64,000 nt of DNA from CAVVJA01 sp963809815 (GTDB taxonomy: Bacteria; Actinomycetota; Actinomycetes; Mycobacteriales; Jatrophihabitantaceae): positions 186,001 to 250,000 of the forward strand of contig CAWELM010000014.1 of the NCBI GenBank assembly GCA_963809815.1, written 5' to 3'. Every line of letters starts with the position of its first letter. Position 1 is the stretch's first letter. The notes beneath the pieces were generated by a model. It ran no database searches, was not told the origin of the DNA, and saw only the letters and a program-made list of their open reading frames with translations. The position numbers were made by a program, and so were the translations under genes. Of the stretch, positions 27,617 through 36,124 are shown piece after piece.

Positions 27617-27706
27617 GGTGTCCCTTTCTGCTTTCTGCGCGGGTGGTGGAGCCAATCACGTTGCCGACGTCGAATACAGTGCAGGCTCGACCTGCTGGAG
27701 GATGCC

Positions 27707-28345
27707 ATGCGCTATCTATCCGGGCGACCTGGCCTACGCCGATTCGACCCCGTCGCCGTCGGCCAGCATGAAGCCAACGCGTGGGTGTCCTACTACCGGC
27801 ACGACTGGCTGACCTTCCTGCGGGCTTCCGTCGGGATGGTCGCATCGGGCTTCCACATGTCCCGCCGCGACACGCTGGCCGGCGCCTGGTGGGTATTGCG
27901 GGCCAACCAGGTGTGGTCCCCTTACCCCGATAACGACCCCGATGCCGCCCGCGACTTCATGCGGCGCTTTTATGCGCTCGTCCAAGGCAGGGGTCTCCCG
28001 CTGGATCCGGACGAAGCCGCCTACCGCGAGGTCGAGTGGTGGCGAGTCCATCGCGTGCACCAACGCGAGTCCGGCGCAACCGAAGAGGACATCGTCGAGG
28101 CGCTCGTCGACCTCTACTCGTACGTGTACCGCACTGATCGGGCCCCGATGGTGCTGGCCGCGCAACACCGGGTCGAGGCGATGCGGCTGTCGGATGCATG
28201 GGTACTCGGCGGCTGCCAACTCGACGACCCAGTGCTTGCGAGTGAGCGACGGGAACTAGTGGCCTCCTACACCGCGCTGCGCGACGCAGTCGACCGAACA
28301 TGGTCGGTGTCCCCGCTGCGCGATAACGTGCTCGGGACGACCTGA
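27707..28345 (+). CDS. Conserved-looking protein of unknown function
   Basis: 212 residues from the ATG at 27707, which has GGAGG six bases upstream; the frame is open further 5' but that part overlaps the divergent DUF5995 gene and has no ribosome site. The protein is soluble and rich in Trp, Arg and Asp (WVSYYRHDWLTFLRASVGMV, ARDFMRRFYALVQGRG, DLYSYVYRTDRAPMV), with a helical pattern. I do not recognise the family. It may share the 90-base divergent promoter region with DUF5995. Confidence 0.65.
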   Translation: MRYLSGRPGLRRFDPVAVGQHEANAWVSYYRHDWLTFLRASVGMVASGFHMSRRDTLAGAWWVLRANQVWSPYPDNDPDAARDFMRRFYALVQGRGLPLDPDEAAYREVEWWRVHRVHQRESGATEEDIVEALVDLYSYVYRTDRAPMVLAAQHRVEAMRLSDAWVLGGCQLDDPVLASERRELVASYTALRDAVDRTWSVSPLRDNVLGTT

Positions 28346-28442
28346 GTCGCTGCCGTTGGGCCTGGTCTCGCGGTCGCTACGCAGCTTCGGGCCGGTGTAA
28401 CGTGCTGGAGCAGCACCGGGCAAAACCTGCAGGTAGGCAGCC

Positions 28443-28718
28443 GTGACCAAGGCAGCTTCGGACCGGAAGGTCCCATCGAGACTTGCGGCGCGGATGTTTC
28501 TTCTCCGTGCGGATCGCACGACGAGGCGGGCCGCGCGGGAGCGCAGGAAGAAGTTGGAACGCGAGTTGGGCTGCTACCGAACGACCGCCGAGCGGGCCGA
28601 CCTGTTTGCCATGCTTGACCGATATCCGGACGGCATGACGCATGAGGTGCGTGAGATCTTGAATCGGCAGGCGGACAACGACTCTCTCTGGGATCGGCGG
28701 TTCATCCGGCCGTACTGA
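28443..28718 (+). CDS. Small basic protein of unknown function
   Basis: 91 residues from a GTG at 28443 with an AGGTAGG-type site upstream. The first half is very basic (RADRTTRRAARERRKKLEREL); the second half contains ADLFAMLDRYPDGMTHEVREIL. It has no Cys and no membrane segment. No family was recognised; the basic half could bind nucleic acid. It lies 88 bases before the tRNA-Ser gene. Confidence 0.5.
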   Translation: MTKAASDRKVPSRLAARMFLLRADRTTRRAARERRKKLERELGCYRTTAERADLFAMLDRYPDGMTHEVREILNRQADNDSLWDRRFIRPY

Positions 28719-28805
28719 GCCGGCACCTCGCTCCACGTCGCGGCGGCCTCGGACGCGGAGGAGGGTGCGAGCCGCCGCTTGGCAATTCGGTACCTTCAGG
28801 CATCT

Positions 28806-28894
28806 GGAGGGCTCGCATAGTGGCCGAGTGCGGCGGTCTTGAAAACCGCTAGGGCGCGGAAGCGTCCTCGTGGGTTCGAATCCCACGCCCTCCG
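28806..28894 (+). tRNA. tRNA-Ser (anticodon UGA)
   Basis: The 7-bp acceptor stem GGAGGGC/GCCCTCC, anticodon stem GCGGT/ACCGC with loop CTTGAAA (anticodon TGA at 28840-28842), T arm GTGGG-TTCGAAT-CCCAC and a long variable arm give a class II serine tRNA of 89 bases. No CCA is encoded. The 3' part, from the first base of the anticodon loop on, is repeated at 56483-56543 as an attachment-site copy. The complete gene therefore sits at the left end of the island. Confidence 0.96.
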
Positions 28895-28898
28895 CTGA
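28838..28898 (+). repeat. Left attachment-site repeat (attL) inside tRNA-Ser
   Basis: 61 bases from the tRNA anticodon loop to four bases past its end (to 28898), matched by 56483-56543 with one difference (C at 28863, T at 56508). The identity starts exactly at the anticodon loop, a common crossover point for tRNA-targeting tyrosine recombinases. Confidence 0.9.
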
Positions 28899-28953
28899 AT
28901 GCCCGTAATCTTGGGCCTGCAGCCTGCGGCTGCCGATCTTCGGGTGATCTACG

Positions 28954-29370
28954 TCAAGCCTTGTTGATCTCGGCGTGCCCTCCGCGTGCCCAAGCGACGC
29001 GCCTCGCAGACTCAGAGAGCCGTCGGGCGACCTCGCGGTCACGGTCCTCGGCCGCATGCTGGTAGATCATCGCGGCGCGCTGGGTGCTGTGCCCGGCACG
29101 CCTCATGACCTCGGCGAGAGTGGCCCCGCTCTGCGTGGCGAGTGTCAGCCCCGCGTGGCATAGATCGTGCATATGCGCGTCGGCCAGGCCAACTTTCGCG
29201 CGAGCGGTCTGCCAGGCGGCGTGAACGTGGTGCGCTCGTAGCTCGGAGCCGTCCGGCCGGGTGAACACTCTGGCTGACGGCATCGCCAACGGGCGCGCCG
29301 CGAGATGGTCGCGCAGCGCCTCAATCGCCGGCTCCCCGCTGCCGCCAAGGTCCCCCCGCTGGGATGTCTC
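28954..29370 (-). pseudogene. Tyrosine recombinase (integrase), C-terminal fragment, catalytic Arg lost
   Basis: About 138 residues of the catalytic domain only. Recognisable parts are EALRDHLAARP, VFTRPDGSELRAHHVH, the box II region MHDLCHAGLTLATQSGATLAEV, GHSTQRAAMIYQHA with the His of box II and the tyrosine nucleophile. In active family members box II is H-x-x-R; here it is H-D-L-C, so the catalytic arginine is a cysteine. The N-terminal arm-binding and core-binding domains and the box I arginine are missing: the frame is closed upstream by a TGA at 29373-29371. Upstream lie only two overlapping tiny frames (29430-29519 and 29371-29433). The enzyme cannot be functional, so the island should be fixed in place unless helped from elsewhere. 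Confidence 0.85.
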
Positions 29371-29729
29371 TCACGAGAGACCCTCCAGACGCAGACGCTC
29401 CCGCTCCAGGCGTGCGCGTGCCTTCCGCTTCACGACGACATAACAGCCTCGGCGCGCAGCCGCTCAATCTCGGCGACCGGCTCGTCATTGCCTTCCTCGG
29501 AATGCCACGAGTACGACACCCCACAGCTCACCTCCACCCACCGCGTGCTCGGTCACCGCTAGGAACGTGACACCTGCTGAGTTTCGACCGACCACCGCAT
29601 CAACCATCCAACCGGCGAGAACTTATGCACGACACCGTAAGCTCACGGTTCCCGGCTCATGAGGTGAAGCGCGAGCCCGCGATGCCGCGCGGTCGCGCCG
29701 AGCGCGGCGAGCAGTGAGGCACAGGTACG
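29371..29729. other. Gene-poor stretch next to the integrase relic
   Basis: On the minus strand two tiny frames overlap in GTGA: 29 residues at 29430-29519 (contains EPVAEIERLRAEAV) and 20 residues at 29371-29433 (basic, KRKARARLERERLRLEG). A GGAGG lies 11 bases before the first. They may be remnants of small element genes that normally precede an integrase. Nothing else was recognised. Confidence 0.3.
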
Positions 29730-29912
29730 GTGCGTAATTACCCACAGCGGATGATGCGTTCCATGCCAAACGCCGTCACGCTGAGCTTGTGGCTGAACAC
29801 TACGCCGCGGCTGCTGGCGTCGGTCGCCGTCGGGGCTGTCGCGGGCGGGGTCGTCGGCAAGTTCGTGGACCACCGCGTCGAGCAGGACATCCACGACCAT
29901 TCTGACAGCTAA
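29730..29912 (+). pseudogene. Fragment resembling the glycine-rich membrane segment of a DUF1269-type protein
   Basis: A 60-residue frame whose second half, ASVAVGAVAGGVVGKFVDH, resembles the Gly/Ala/Val hairpin of DUF1269-type proteins (compare AAIGAGVGKLLHHR in the intact copy at 34438). The rest of the domain is absent on both sides. It ends 10 bases before the repeat-protein gene. Probably a deletion remnant; a genuine small membrane protein is the alternative. Confidence 0.35.
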
Positions 29913-29922
29913 GGAGATCGCT

Positions 29923-30777
29923 ATGAGCCAGAGTCATCTCGTCGTTGACTTCCCGATCAAGGGTCCTGCCATCGCCAAGGCGCTACCCGAAGAGCTGCCT
30001 CCGCTGATGGCCGATCTCGCAAGAGCGCAGGACGACCTCGGTACGGTGCACTTCTCCCGCTTCATCGTCGAAGGAGACGAGAAGCTTCTCTTCATTTCGG
30101 ACATTGACGGCGAGGTCGACGAGCATGTCGAGCGACTCGTGGAGCGTGCCGGCCCGGTGTTCGACGCCATCTTCGAATACGTGGACGACCCTCCGGCCAC
30201 GCCCGTGGCTGATAACCGTGAGCGGGTGATCAAATGGCTGAAGCGTCAGGTCCGGGAGCCTATTGATACGTACTCCGCAGACGAGGATGCGTCGGTTCAG
30301 GACATCAAGGAGTCCGCACGAGCCGCAGGCTTCACGGGCAATACGTCGCAGGGCACGTTGCTTACATACATGTCCTTCAAGTCACGTGTGCAAGGCTTTG
30401 CTATGAAGCGGATTGGGCCAGCTCTGGTTGGAGAGAAAGGGAAAACAGCGTCAGATTCTATTGGCACGCTGCATTTCTTCGGCTGGGTAGCTTTTGAGAA
30501 AAACCATCTAGGGTTCTTCACGATCTACGACGGTGATTTTGCGAAGTACATCCAGGACTTCGCAGAAAAGACTTCGTTCGCCTTCGATGCTATCTTTCCA
30601 CATATCGTAGGCGCGCCGCCAACTCCGGTAGCGAAGAACGCCCAGGCGTTCTATCAGTGGGCACTGGAAAACAACTATCCGCCGATCGGCTTTTACAGCG
30701 CCTATCCAGGCTTGTCGGTTCAAGACATCCGAGCCCTGCTGGCCGATCGCAAGTCACCACCGGCCACCGGCGGATAG
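29923..30777 (+). CDS. Two-repeat protein of unknown function, copy A
   Basis: 284 residues, soluble, from an ATG with AAGGAG seven bases upstream. The sequence is an internal duplication. Half 1 (about 40-130) has HFSRFIVEGDEKLLFISDID, FDAIFEYVDDPPATPVADN, then DTYSADEDASVQDIK. Half 2 (about 185-278) has LHFFGWVAFEKNHLGFFTIYDG, FDAIFPHIVGAPPTPVAKN, then FYSAYPGLSVQDIRAL. The alternating F/L-strand and helix pattern suggests two ferredoxin-like (alpha-beta barrel) units, the fold also used by DyP peroxidases; that is inference. A near-copy lies at 37757-38614, directly upstream of a DyP peroxidase. Base composition is visibly less G+C-rich than the neighbours, suggesting separate acquisition. 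Confidence 0.8.
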   Translation: MSQSHLVVDFPIKGPAIAKALPEELPPLMADLARAQDDLGTVHFSRFIVEGDEKLLFISDIDGEVDEHVERLVERAGPVFDAIFEYVDDPPATPVADNRERVIKWLKRQVREPIDTYSADEDASVQDIKESARAAGFTGNTSQGTLLTYMSFKSRVQGFAMKRIGPALVGEKGKTASDSIGTLHFFGWVAFEKNHLGFFTIYDGDFAKYIQDFAEKTSFAFDAIFPHIVGAPPTPVAKNAQAFYQWALENNYPPIGFYSAYPGLSVQDIRALLADRKSPPATGG

Positions 30778-30787
30778 GAGCAGCGCA

Positions 30788-30825
30788 GCAGACCGACGAG
30801 CAGCAGCCAAGCAGACCGACGAGCA
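30788..30825. repeat. Two 15-bp direct repeats
   Basis: GCAGACCGACGAGCA occurs at 30788-30802 and again at 30811-30825, just after copy A of the repeat protein. No role is evident. Confidence 0.6.
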
Positions 30826-30873
30826 TGACGACGGGGTCCATTCGGTTGCCGCAGCGCAGGCACAGGGTGATCG

Positions 30874-31211
30874 TCATCCGCTGCGGTCACGTTCGGCGAT
30901 TTGCTGATGCGCGGCGCACAGATCGCCGACGCGGCGAACATCGTGGCGGCACCGCTCACCGGATGCTGTGATCGCCGAGCAGATCAGACCGACCCGTTCC
31001 CGCCATTCCCGGGGCAGGCGGCCGAGACGTTCATGGGTGGCGCAGTCCGGGCAGCCCTGATCGTCGTCACCGTCGGGCACGGTGATCCACAGCGTAATGT
31101 CACCTTCGGCGCGATCGCCTGCGTCAGCTGCGCGCCGTTGCCCAGGTCGATCTCGTCGAAGGACAGATGCGCGGCGCCCGGGTCCCGGTCATGCGCGCGC
31201 CGCATGCTCAT
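30874..31211 (-). pseudogene. Small Cys/His (zinc-ribbon-like) protein, one frameshift
   Basis: From the ATG at 31211 the frame reads LSFDEIDLGNGAQLTQAIAPK. The natural continuation GDITLWITVPDGDDDQGCP lies in another frame, so one base is missing in a G run near 31105. The second half then runs to 30874 with DQGCPDCATHERL, ICSAITASGERCRHDV and DLCAAHQ, a C-x2-C plus C-x8-C-x9-C-x2-H pattern likely to bind zinc. Such small proteins occur in actinobacterial integrative elements, where their role is not known. The ATG overlaps the stop of the upstream small frame (ATGA). A homopolymer sequencing error would produce the same picture. Confidence 0.5.
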
Positions 31212-31510
31212 GATGATCCGTCCCGGCGCGTCAGGTACGCCTCATGAGCTGCCGCTGTCCAGCTGTCTGGTTCTTGTGTTTCGTTCTCTCCTAAGTTCAA
31301 GTACTTCTCTTGCCGTTCCGTTCCGTACTCACCGGCCGGGTCACCGGTGACATCACCGGTGACATGGGCGCGTCCTATCGGGCCGAGGTTCTCGAAGGCA
31401 TTGACTACACGTTCACCCGCCGTTGGTCGATGAGGAGACGTTGTGGAAGGTGCAGCGCGCGGATGAGCGACAGCGAGATGCCATTGCCCGCCGATGAACC
31501 ACCGCTCCAA
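31208..31510 (-). CDS. Small protein frame coupled to the zinc-ribbon-like gene
   Basis: Ends DSWTAAAHEAYLTRRDGSS in an ATGA overlap with the following gene, which favours a real coupled pair. The start is unclear: a TTG at 31510 gives 100 residues but has no good ribosome site. The middle crosses the palindrome pair at 31340-31362, which encodes a VTGDVTGD repeat. No family was recognised. Confidence 0.3.
   Translation of the reverse strand: MERWFIGGQWHLAVAHPRAAPSTTSPHRPTAGERVVNAFENLGPIGRAHVTGDVTGDPAGEYGTERQEKYLNLGENETQEPDSWTAAAHEAYLTRRDGSS
31340..31362. promoter_or_regulatory. Two adjacent palindromes, operator-like
   Basis: GTCACCGGTGAC (31340-31351) is a perfect 12-bp palindrome; TCACCGGTGA at 31353-31362 is a second copy whose centre is 12 bp away. 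Paired palindromes about one helical turn apart are typical of binding sites for dimeric repressors. They lie inside a weak minus-strand frame, so coding repetition is an alternative explanation. Confidence 0.35.
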
Positions 31511-31784
31511 CAGTGGCCGGGGCGGCCTCGGCGCCCCACCCGATCGTGCCGTTCGTCGCTGGGGCGGAGTCGCCCCGCGCCGAGGCCCTCCAAGCCACGA
31601 GACGAATCACCCCTGGCGGGTGGTGCGCTCGACGTGCGCGGGTGCTGTGCTGGCGAGCATGGTGAATGCGACGGCTCCGGGCACGGACGGCAGCGAGCGG
31701 GAGTCGATTTCGCCGGAAGCGGTCGACGCGCCGCGGCGCGCCTCGTGGGCGGCGACCTGTGTACCAGGATGGGCGGGCGTCACA

Positions 31785-31996
31785 TCGCACACGCACGCGG
31801 GGGTCGCGGCGATGGTGCGCGCGAGCGGAGACGACCGCATCGTCGCGGTTGCTTTGCTGCACGACGTGGTGGAGAAGGGGCGGATCCGCCCGGCCGAGCC
31901 GCTAGCCGGGACGCCCGGTTGGTGGAGCTCGTGGATGTGCTGACGCGAGGCGATGGGGAGTGTCGAACGATCCCCGAACCCGGAGGAGTGACATGA
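31785..31996 (+). pseudogene. HD-domain phosphohydrolase fragment, frameshifted
   Basis: One frame reads HTHAGVAAMVRASGDDRIVA followed by ALLHDVVEKGRI, the H...HD motif of RelA/SpoT-like HD hydrolases. The continuation DARLVELVDVLTRGDGE is in another frame from ~31905, ending at a TGA that overlaps the sulfatase ATG. The upstream part of the domain is not convincing. A relic, too degraded for a substrate guess. Confidence 0.5.
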
Positions 31997-34406
31997 GCGG
32001 GCCAGATCGCACGAAGCTTCCGATCCGGCGCCCGGAGTTCCGCGGGACCCTGGCCCGCACTCTGGGCGGTTCCGAGCCGGACTGGACCCAGATCGACCAC
32101 GTCCACCCGCCGGCCGGCGCGCCCAACGTGCTGGTCGTGCTGATCGACGACGCCGGCTTCGGCAACCCGAGCACGTTCGGCGGGCCGATCGAGACGCCGA
32201 ACTACTCGCGGATGGCCGAACGCGGGCTGCGATACAACCGCTTCCACGTGACGGCGCTGTGCTCGCCGACCCGGGCCGCCCTGCTGACCGGTCGCAACAG
32301 CCACACGGTCGGATTCGGCTCCATCGGGGAGTTCTCGAACGGGTTTCCCGGCTACACGGCCTTGCTGCCGCGCGACTGTGCGCCGCTTGCCGCGGATCCT
32401 GCGGGAGAACGGGTACAGCACCGCCGCGTTCGGCAAGTGGCACCTGACGCCGGATGGGCAGCAGGGCGCGGCCGGGCCGTTCGATCGCTGGCCGAACGTG
32501 TGGGGCTTCGACTACTTCTACGGGATCCTGGGCGGTGGCAGCAGCCAGTGGGATCCCTGCCTCGCCGAGAACCAGAAGATTATCGGCACAGACCCCGACG
32601 TTCTACGACGCGGGACAACCCGTACTACTTCCCGGACGCGATGGCCGACCGGACGATCCAGTGGCTACACGGCGTGCGGGCGCAGGACGCGACCAAGCCG
32701 TTCTTCGTCTACTTCTCGACCGGGTGCAGCCACGCGCCGCACCACGTGTCGAACACCTGGGCCGACAAGTACAAGGGCCGGTTCGACCAGGGTTGGGACC
32801 GCTTGCGCGAGCAGGTCTTCGCCAGGCAGCGGCAGCTCGGCGTCGTGCCGCCCGACGCCGAGCTCACGCCCCGGAACGAGGCGTTCCCCGCGTGGGACGA
32901 CGTGTCGGACCGGCTCAAGGCCTACTACGCCCGGCAGATGGAGGTGTACGCCGGCTACTCGGAGAACGCCGACCACAACGCCGGCCGCGTGATCGAGGCG
33001 ATCGAGGAGCTCGGCGAGCTGGACAACACGTTGGTGATCTGGATCTGGGGTGACAACGGCGCCAGCATGGAGGGCTCGCTCACCGGCTCGTTCAACGAGC
33101 TCACCATGCAGAACGGCATCCCGCTCACCGACGAGATGCAGATGCAGCTCGCCGAGCGGTACGGGGGGCTGGAGGCCTGGGGCGGGCCGATGTTGGACCC
33201 GCACTACTCGGCGGCCTGGGCGTGGGCCGGCAACACGCCGTTCCAGTGGGGCAAGCAGATGGGCTCGCACCTCGGCGGCACGCGCGACCCGATGGTCGTG
33301 CACTGGCCGGCCCGCGTCACCGAGGCCGGTGGGCTGCGGTCGCAGTTCACGCATGTGATCGACGTCGCGCCGACGATCCTCGACGTGTGCGGCATCCCGG
33401 CGCCCGACGAGGTCGACGGCATCGCACAGGAGCCGCTGCACGGCATCGACGTTCGCCGACTCGTTCACCGACGCGGGCGCGCCCGAGCGGCACACCCAGC
33501 AGTACTTCGAGAGCGTCGGCAACCGGGCCATGTACAAGGACGGCTGGTGGCTGGCGATGCGCACCGAGCGCATCCCCTGGGTGCTGACCCCCGCCGCGCT
33601 CGAGCCGTACGCGCCGGGCGTGTGGAACCCCGACGACGACCCGGTCGAGCTCTACTACCTGCCGGACGACTTCAGCCAGGCCCACGACCTTGCGTCGGAG
33701 CACCCCGACAAGGTCGAGGAGCTGCGGGCGCTGTTCTGGTCCGAGGCCGAGAGATACCTGGTGCTGCCACTCCTGGCCCCGCTCAGGGTGTTCTTCGGGA
33801 TCGTTCCTCCGCTGCCGGAGGTCGCGACGTTCGAGTTCCGCGGCGACGTCGAGAACGTCCTGTCGGGGATGATCCCGCGCGATCTACAACCACTCGTACA
33901 CGATCAGCGCCGACCTGGTCGTCCCCGAGGGCGGTGCGGAGGGTGTGATCGTGGCGAACGCCGACCACCTCGGCGGGTTCTCGCTCTGGGTCGACAGCGG
34001 GCGGCTCACCCACACCTACTCGATGATGGGCGTCTCCGTTTTCCGCCAGCAGGCCGACGAGCCGCTACCGAGCGGCGAGGTGACCGTCCGGATGGAGTTC
34101 GCCGCCGACGGGCCCCAGCCCGCCACCGGCGGTGACGTCACGTTGTACGTGAACGACAGACCCGTCGGCAAGGGGCGGATGGATCACACCGTCCCGATCC
34201 GGTTCTCCGGCTACGCTGCCATGGACATCGGACGTGACAACGGCGGAGTCGTCGACCTGAGCTACGACGACCGCAAGCCGTTCCCCTTCACCGGGACGGT
34301 CAAGAAGGTCGTCTTCGACATCAAGCCCCACCTGAGCCAGGACGACGAGGCCGAGGTGGAGCAGGCGCGGCGGCACGGCCACACCGTTCACGCAGTCTCG
34401 GCCTGA
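31993..34406 (+). pseudogene. Arylsulfatase (type I, AtsA-like) broken by about five frameshifts
   Basis: Starts at the ATG at 31993 with GGAGGAG upstream. The N-terminal part is normal: VLVVLIDDAGFGNPSTFGGP (metal aspartates) and CSPTRAALLTGRN, the C-x-P-x-R signature whose Cys would become formylglycine. The frame then shifts near 32385 (to RENGYSTAAFGKWHLTPDG), twice near 32595-32610 (TFYDAG, then RDNPYYFPDAMADR), near 33452 (to MYKDGWWLAMRTERIPW) and near 33885 (to NHSYTISADLVVPEGG), ending at 34406. The family length of ~780-800 residues is fully covered, so only the frame is lost. Intact relatives hydrolyse sulfate esters. Either a recent pseudogene or sequence error. Confidence 0.85.
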
Positions 34407-34437
34407 GCCGGTTCGACGCAGGAGGAAGGTCGGCAGC

Positions 34438-34953
34438 ATGGCATTCGACGACGAAACCATCGACGTCCTCATCGGCGGCTACCTGTCCAAGGACGCGGCG
34501 ATGGAGGACTACGAGTCCGTCCTCGGCTGCGGCGGCTACCTGCACGGTGCGGTCGTCGTCAGCAAGGACCTCGAGGGCAACCTAGCCGTCGAACAGACCG
34601 ACCACCTGGTCCGCAAGGGCGCGGCCGGCCTCGGCGCCATCGGGTTCGCGGTCGGCCTGTTCGCGCCACCGCTGCTCGCGGCGACGGCGGTCGGCGCCGC
34701 CATCGGAGCGGGGGTCGGCAAGCTGCTCCACCATCGCACCGCCGCGAAGCTGCAAGAGCAGGCCGGGGCAACCATCCCTCTCGGGGGCGCCGGGCTGATC
34801 GTGGCCTACCCGCACTCCGCAGCCGGGCAGGTCGAGCCCGCCGTGACGCGGGCCGTCTCCCGCGTCGTCGGTGAGGCGGAAGGCAACCACGTCCAGGCGC
34901 TCAAGGGCGCCATCGCCGACGCCCAGGCCAAGATGGCGCAGGCCCAGGACTGA
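34438..34953 (+). CDS. DUF1269-type protein with glycine-rich membrane hairpin
   Basis: 171 residues. An N-terminal alpha-beta part (VLIGGYLSKDAAMEDYESVL, HGAVVVSKDLEGNL) is followed by a Gly/Ala-rich hydrophobic hairpin (residues ~65-105, GLGAIGFAVGLFAPPLL, then AAIGAGVGKLLHHR) and a C-terminal amphipathic tail. This layout is that of DUF1269/general stress protein 17M-like proteins, membrane-associated and of unknown function. GGAGGAAGG lies 8-9 bases before the ATG. It follows the sulfatase remnant by 31 bases and was probably co-transcribed with it. Confidence 0.8.
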   Translation: MAFDDETIDVLIGGYLSKDAAMEDYESVLGCGGYLHGAVVVSKDLEGNLAVEQTDHLVRKGAAGLGAIGFAVGLFAPPLLAATAVGAAIGAGVGKLLHHRTAAKLQEQAGATIPLGGAGLIVAYPHSAAGQVEPAVTRAVSRVVGEAEGNHVQALKGAIADAQAKMAQAQD

Positions 34954-35599
34954 CGTTCCGCCCGTCTCTTGTCCGATCGAGGCACCGACCGTCGACCTCG
35001 TCTCAGCCGAGACGGTCGTCGAAGGTGTCCGACCCAGGCGCAGCTGCCACGCTCGACGAGCGAACATACGTGCCGGTCACAGGCCGGACATCATCCGGGA
35101 TCGAATCCGGCTATTCGTCTAGGGCCGGAGGGACACTCTCTCTTGCCGGCCAGCGATCTGCCACCGCACCATCAAACCGGCGACCGCTCCCAGCGGCGCT
35201 AGTCCTCCCGCCGCCGTCGCCACCACCAGCGCCCCCAGCTGTGCAGTCATCTGATCCGGACACTCGCCGCCGCGACGACCGGTCCGTCAGACCCGAGACC
35301 GCCACCGTTGGCATAGTCCCAGTCCCGCCTCGGAGAGCTCGCCCGGTGCTCGCGGTCGATGGACACCCCGCCGCGACACATCCGGCGGAGATCAGCGGGT
35401 CGATGCACGGATGAACGCGGCGCCGGCGGCGGTGGGGTATTGACCGCGGTGTAGATCGGTTTGACGTCGCGGCGCCACGCTCGGCCGCCGACGCGTCTGC
35501 CCGTCGCTCAGCGCGATGCGGATGACGGACGACGCTGCGCTGACGGTTACGGCGTGACGATCGCGAAGCACCAGGGACGGCCGCCATCGTGCATACGTG
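34954..35599. other. Stretch without a recognised gene
   Basis: About 650 bases between the DUF1269-type gene and the IS256 relic. Several short frames exist on both strands but none has a plausible composition or a recognisable motif. Confidence 0.5.
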
Positions 35600-35990
35600 T
35601 CTGATGCACTTGCTCATAGCACCTACCGGCTAGCGCCACCGCGTCGAGCAGCACAGCCCACGACAAGATCGGCGAGAACTGTCAGGCGTTTGTCGACAAC
35701 CTTCGGGAAATCCTTCAGCCCGTCGCAGGCCAGGAAGAACACGCACCGCACGGTGCGGGTTGCGCATCTCGGTCAGGACGCTCATCCGGAACGCTGCGCC
35801 CTCGCCGCCCGTGGCGGCCCATAGCTCGAGGACGTCCCTTCGCCGTCGAGCGTGGTGCCGATGGCGGCGTATAACGGCCGGATTGGCGACCTGTCCGTCC
35901 CGCACACCTTAACGACGATGGCCTCGATGAAGCTCGCGGCGTAGATCTGGCGGGCGGCCAGCCCAATCGGCGCCCGGCGGGGGCTTCATC
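35600..35990 (-). pseudogene. IS256-family transposase relic
   Basis: Read on the minus strand across several frames: RQIYAASFIEAIVVKV, RDGQVAN then RPLYAAIGTTLDGE in another frame, WAATGGEGAAFRMSVLTEMRN, and VFFLACDGLKDFPKVVDK in a third. These match, in order, the central region of mutator-type (IS256) transposases (VKIRDGQVANRPIY, LWAGDGGEGAKFW, VCDGLKGLPEAI). Both ends of the gene are missing, and no terminal inverted repeats were found. Evidence of insertion-sequence traffic in the island. Confidence 0.7.
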
Positions 35991-36124
35991 GCGATGTGGC
36001 GGCAGCAGAACTGGTGAAGGCTTCCGTAGAGCAGGTCGAGCGTGCGCTAGGGCGTTGGTCGCTGCCGGTCCCGCCAAACAGTTCCATCAGGAACAGCGTG
36101 AGGCTTCCCGTACCTGGCGACGGA

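Noticed and set aside
27302..27706. 5' extension of the gene at 27707
   Set aside because: Runs antisense through DUF5995 and has no ribosome site; GGAGG marks the ATG at 27707.
31993..34406. Programmed frameshifting in the sulfatase
   Set aside because: Five shifts at unrelated sites with no slippery sequence or downstream structure pattern; the same defect occurs in many neighbouring genes.
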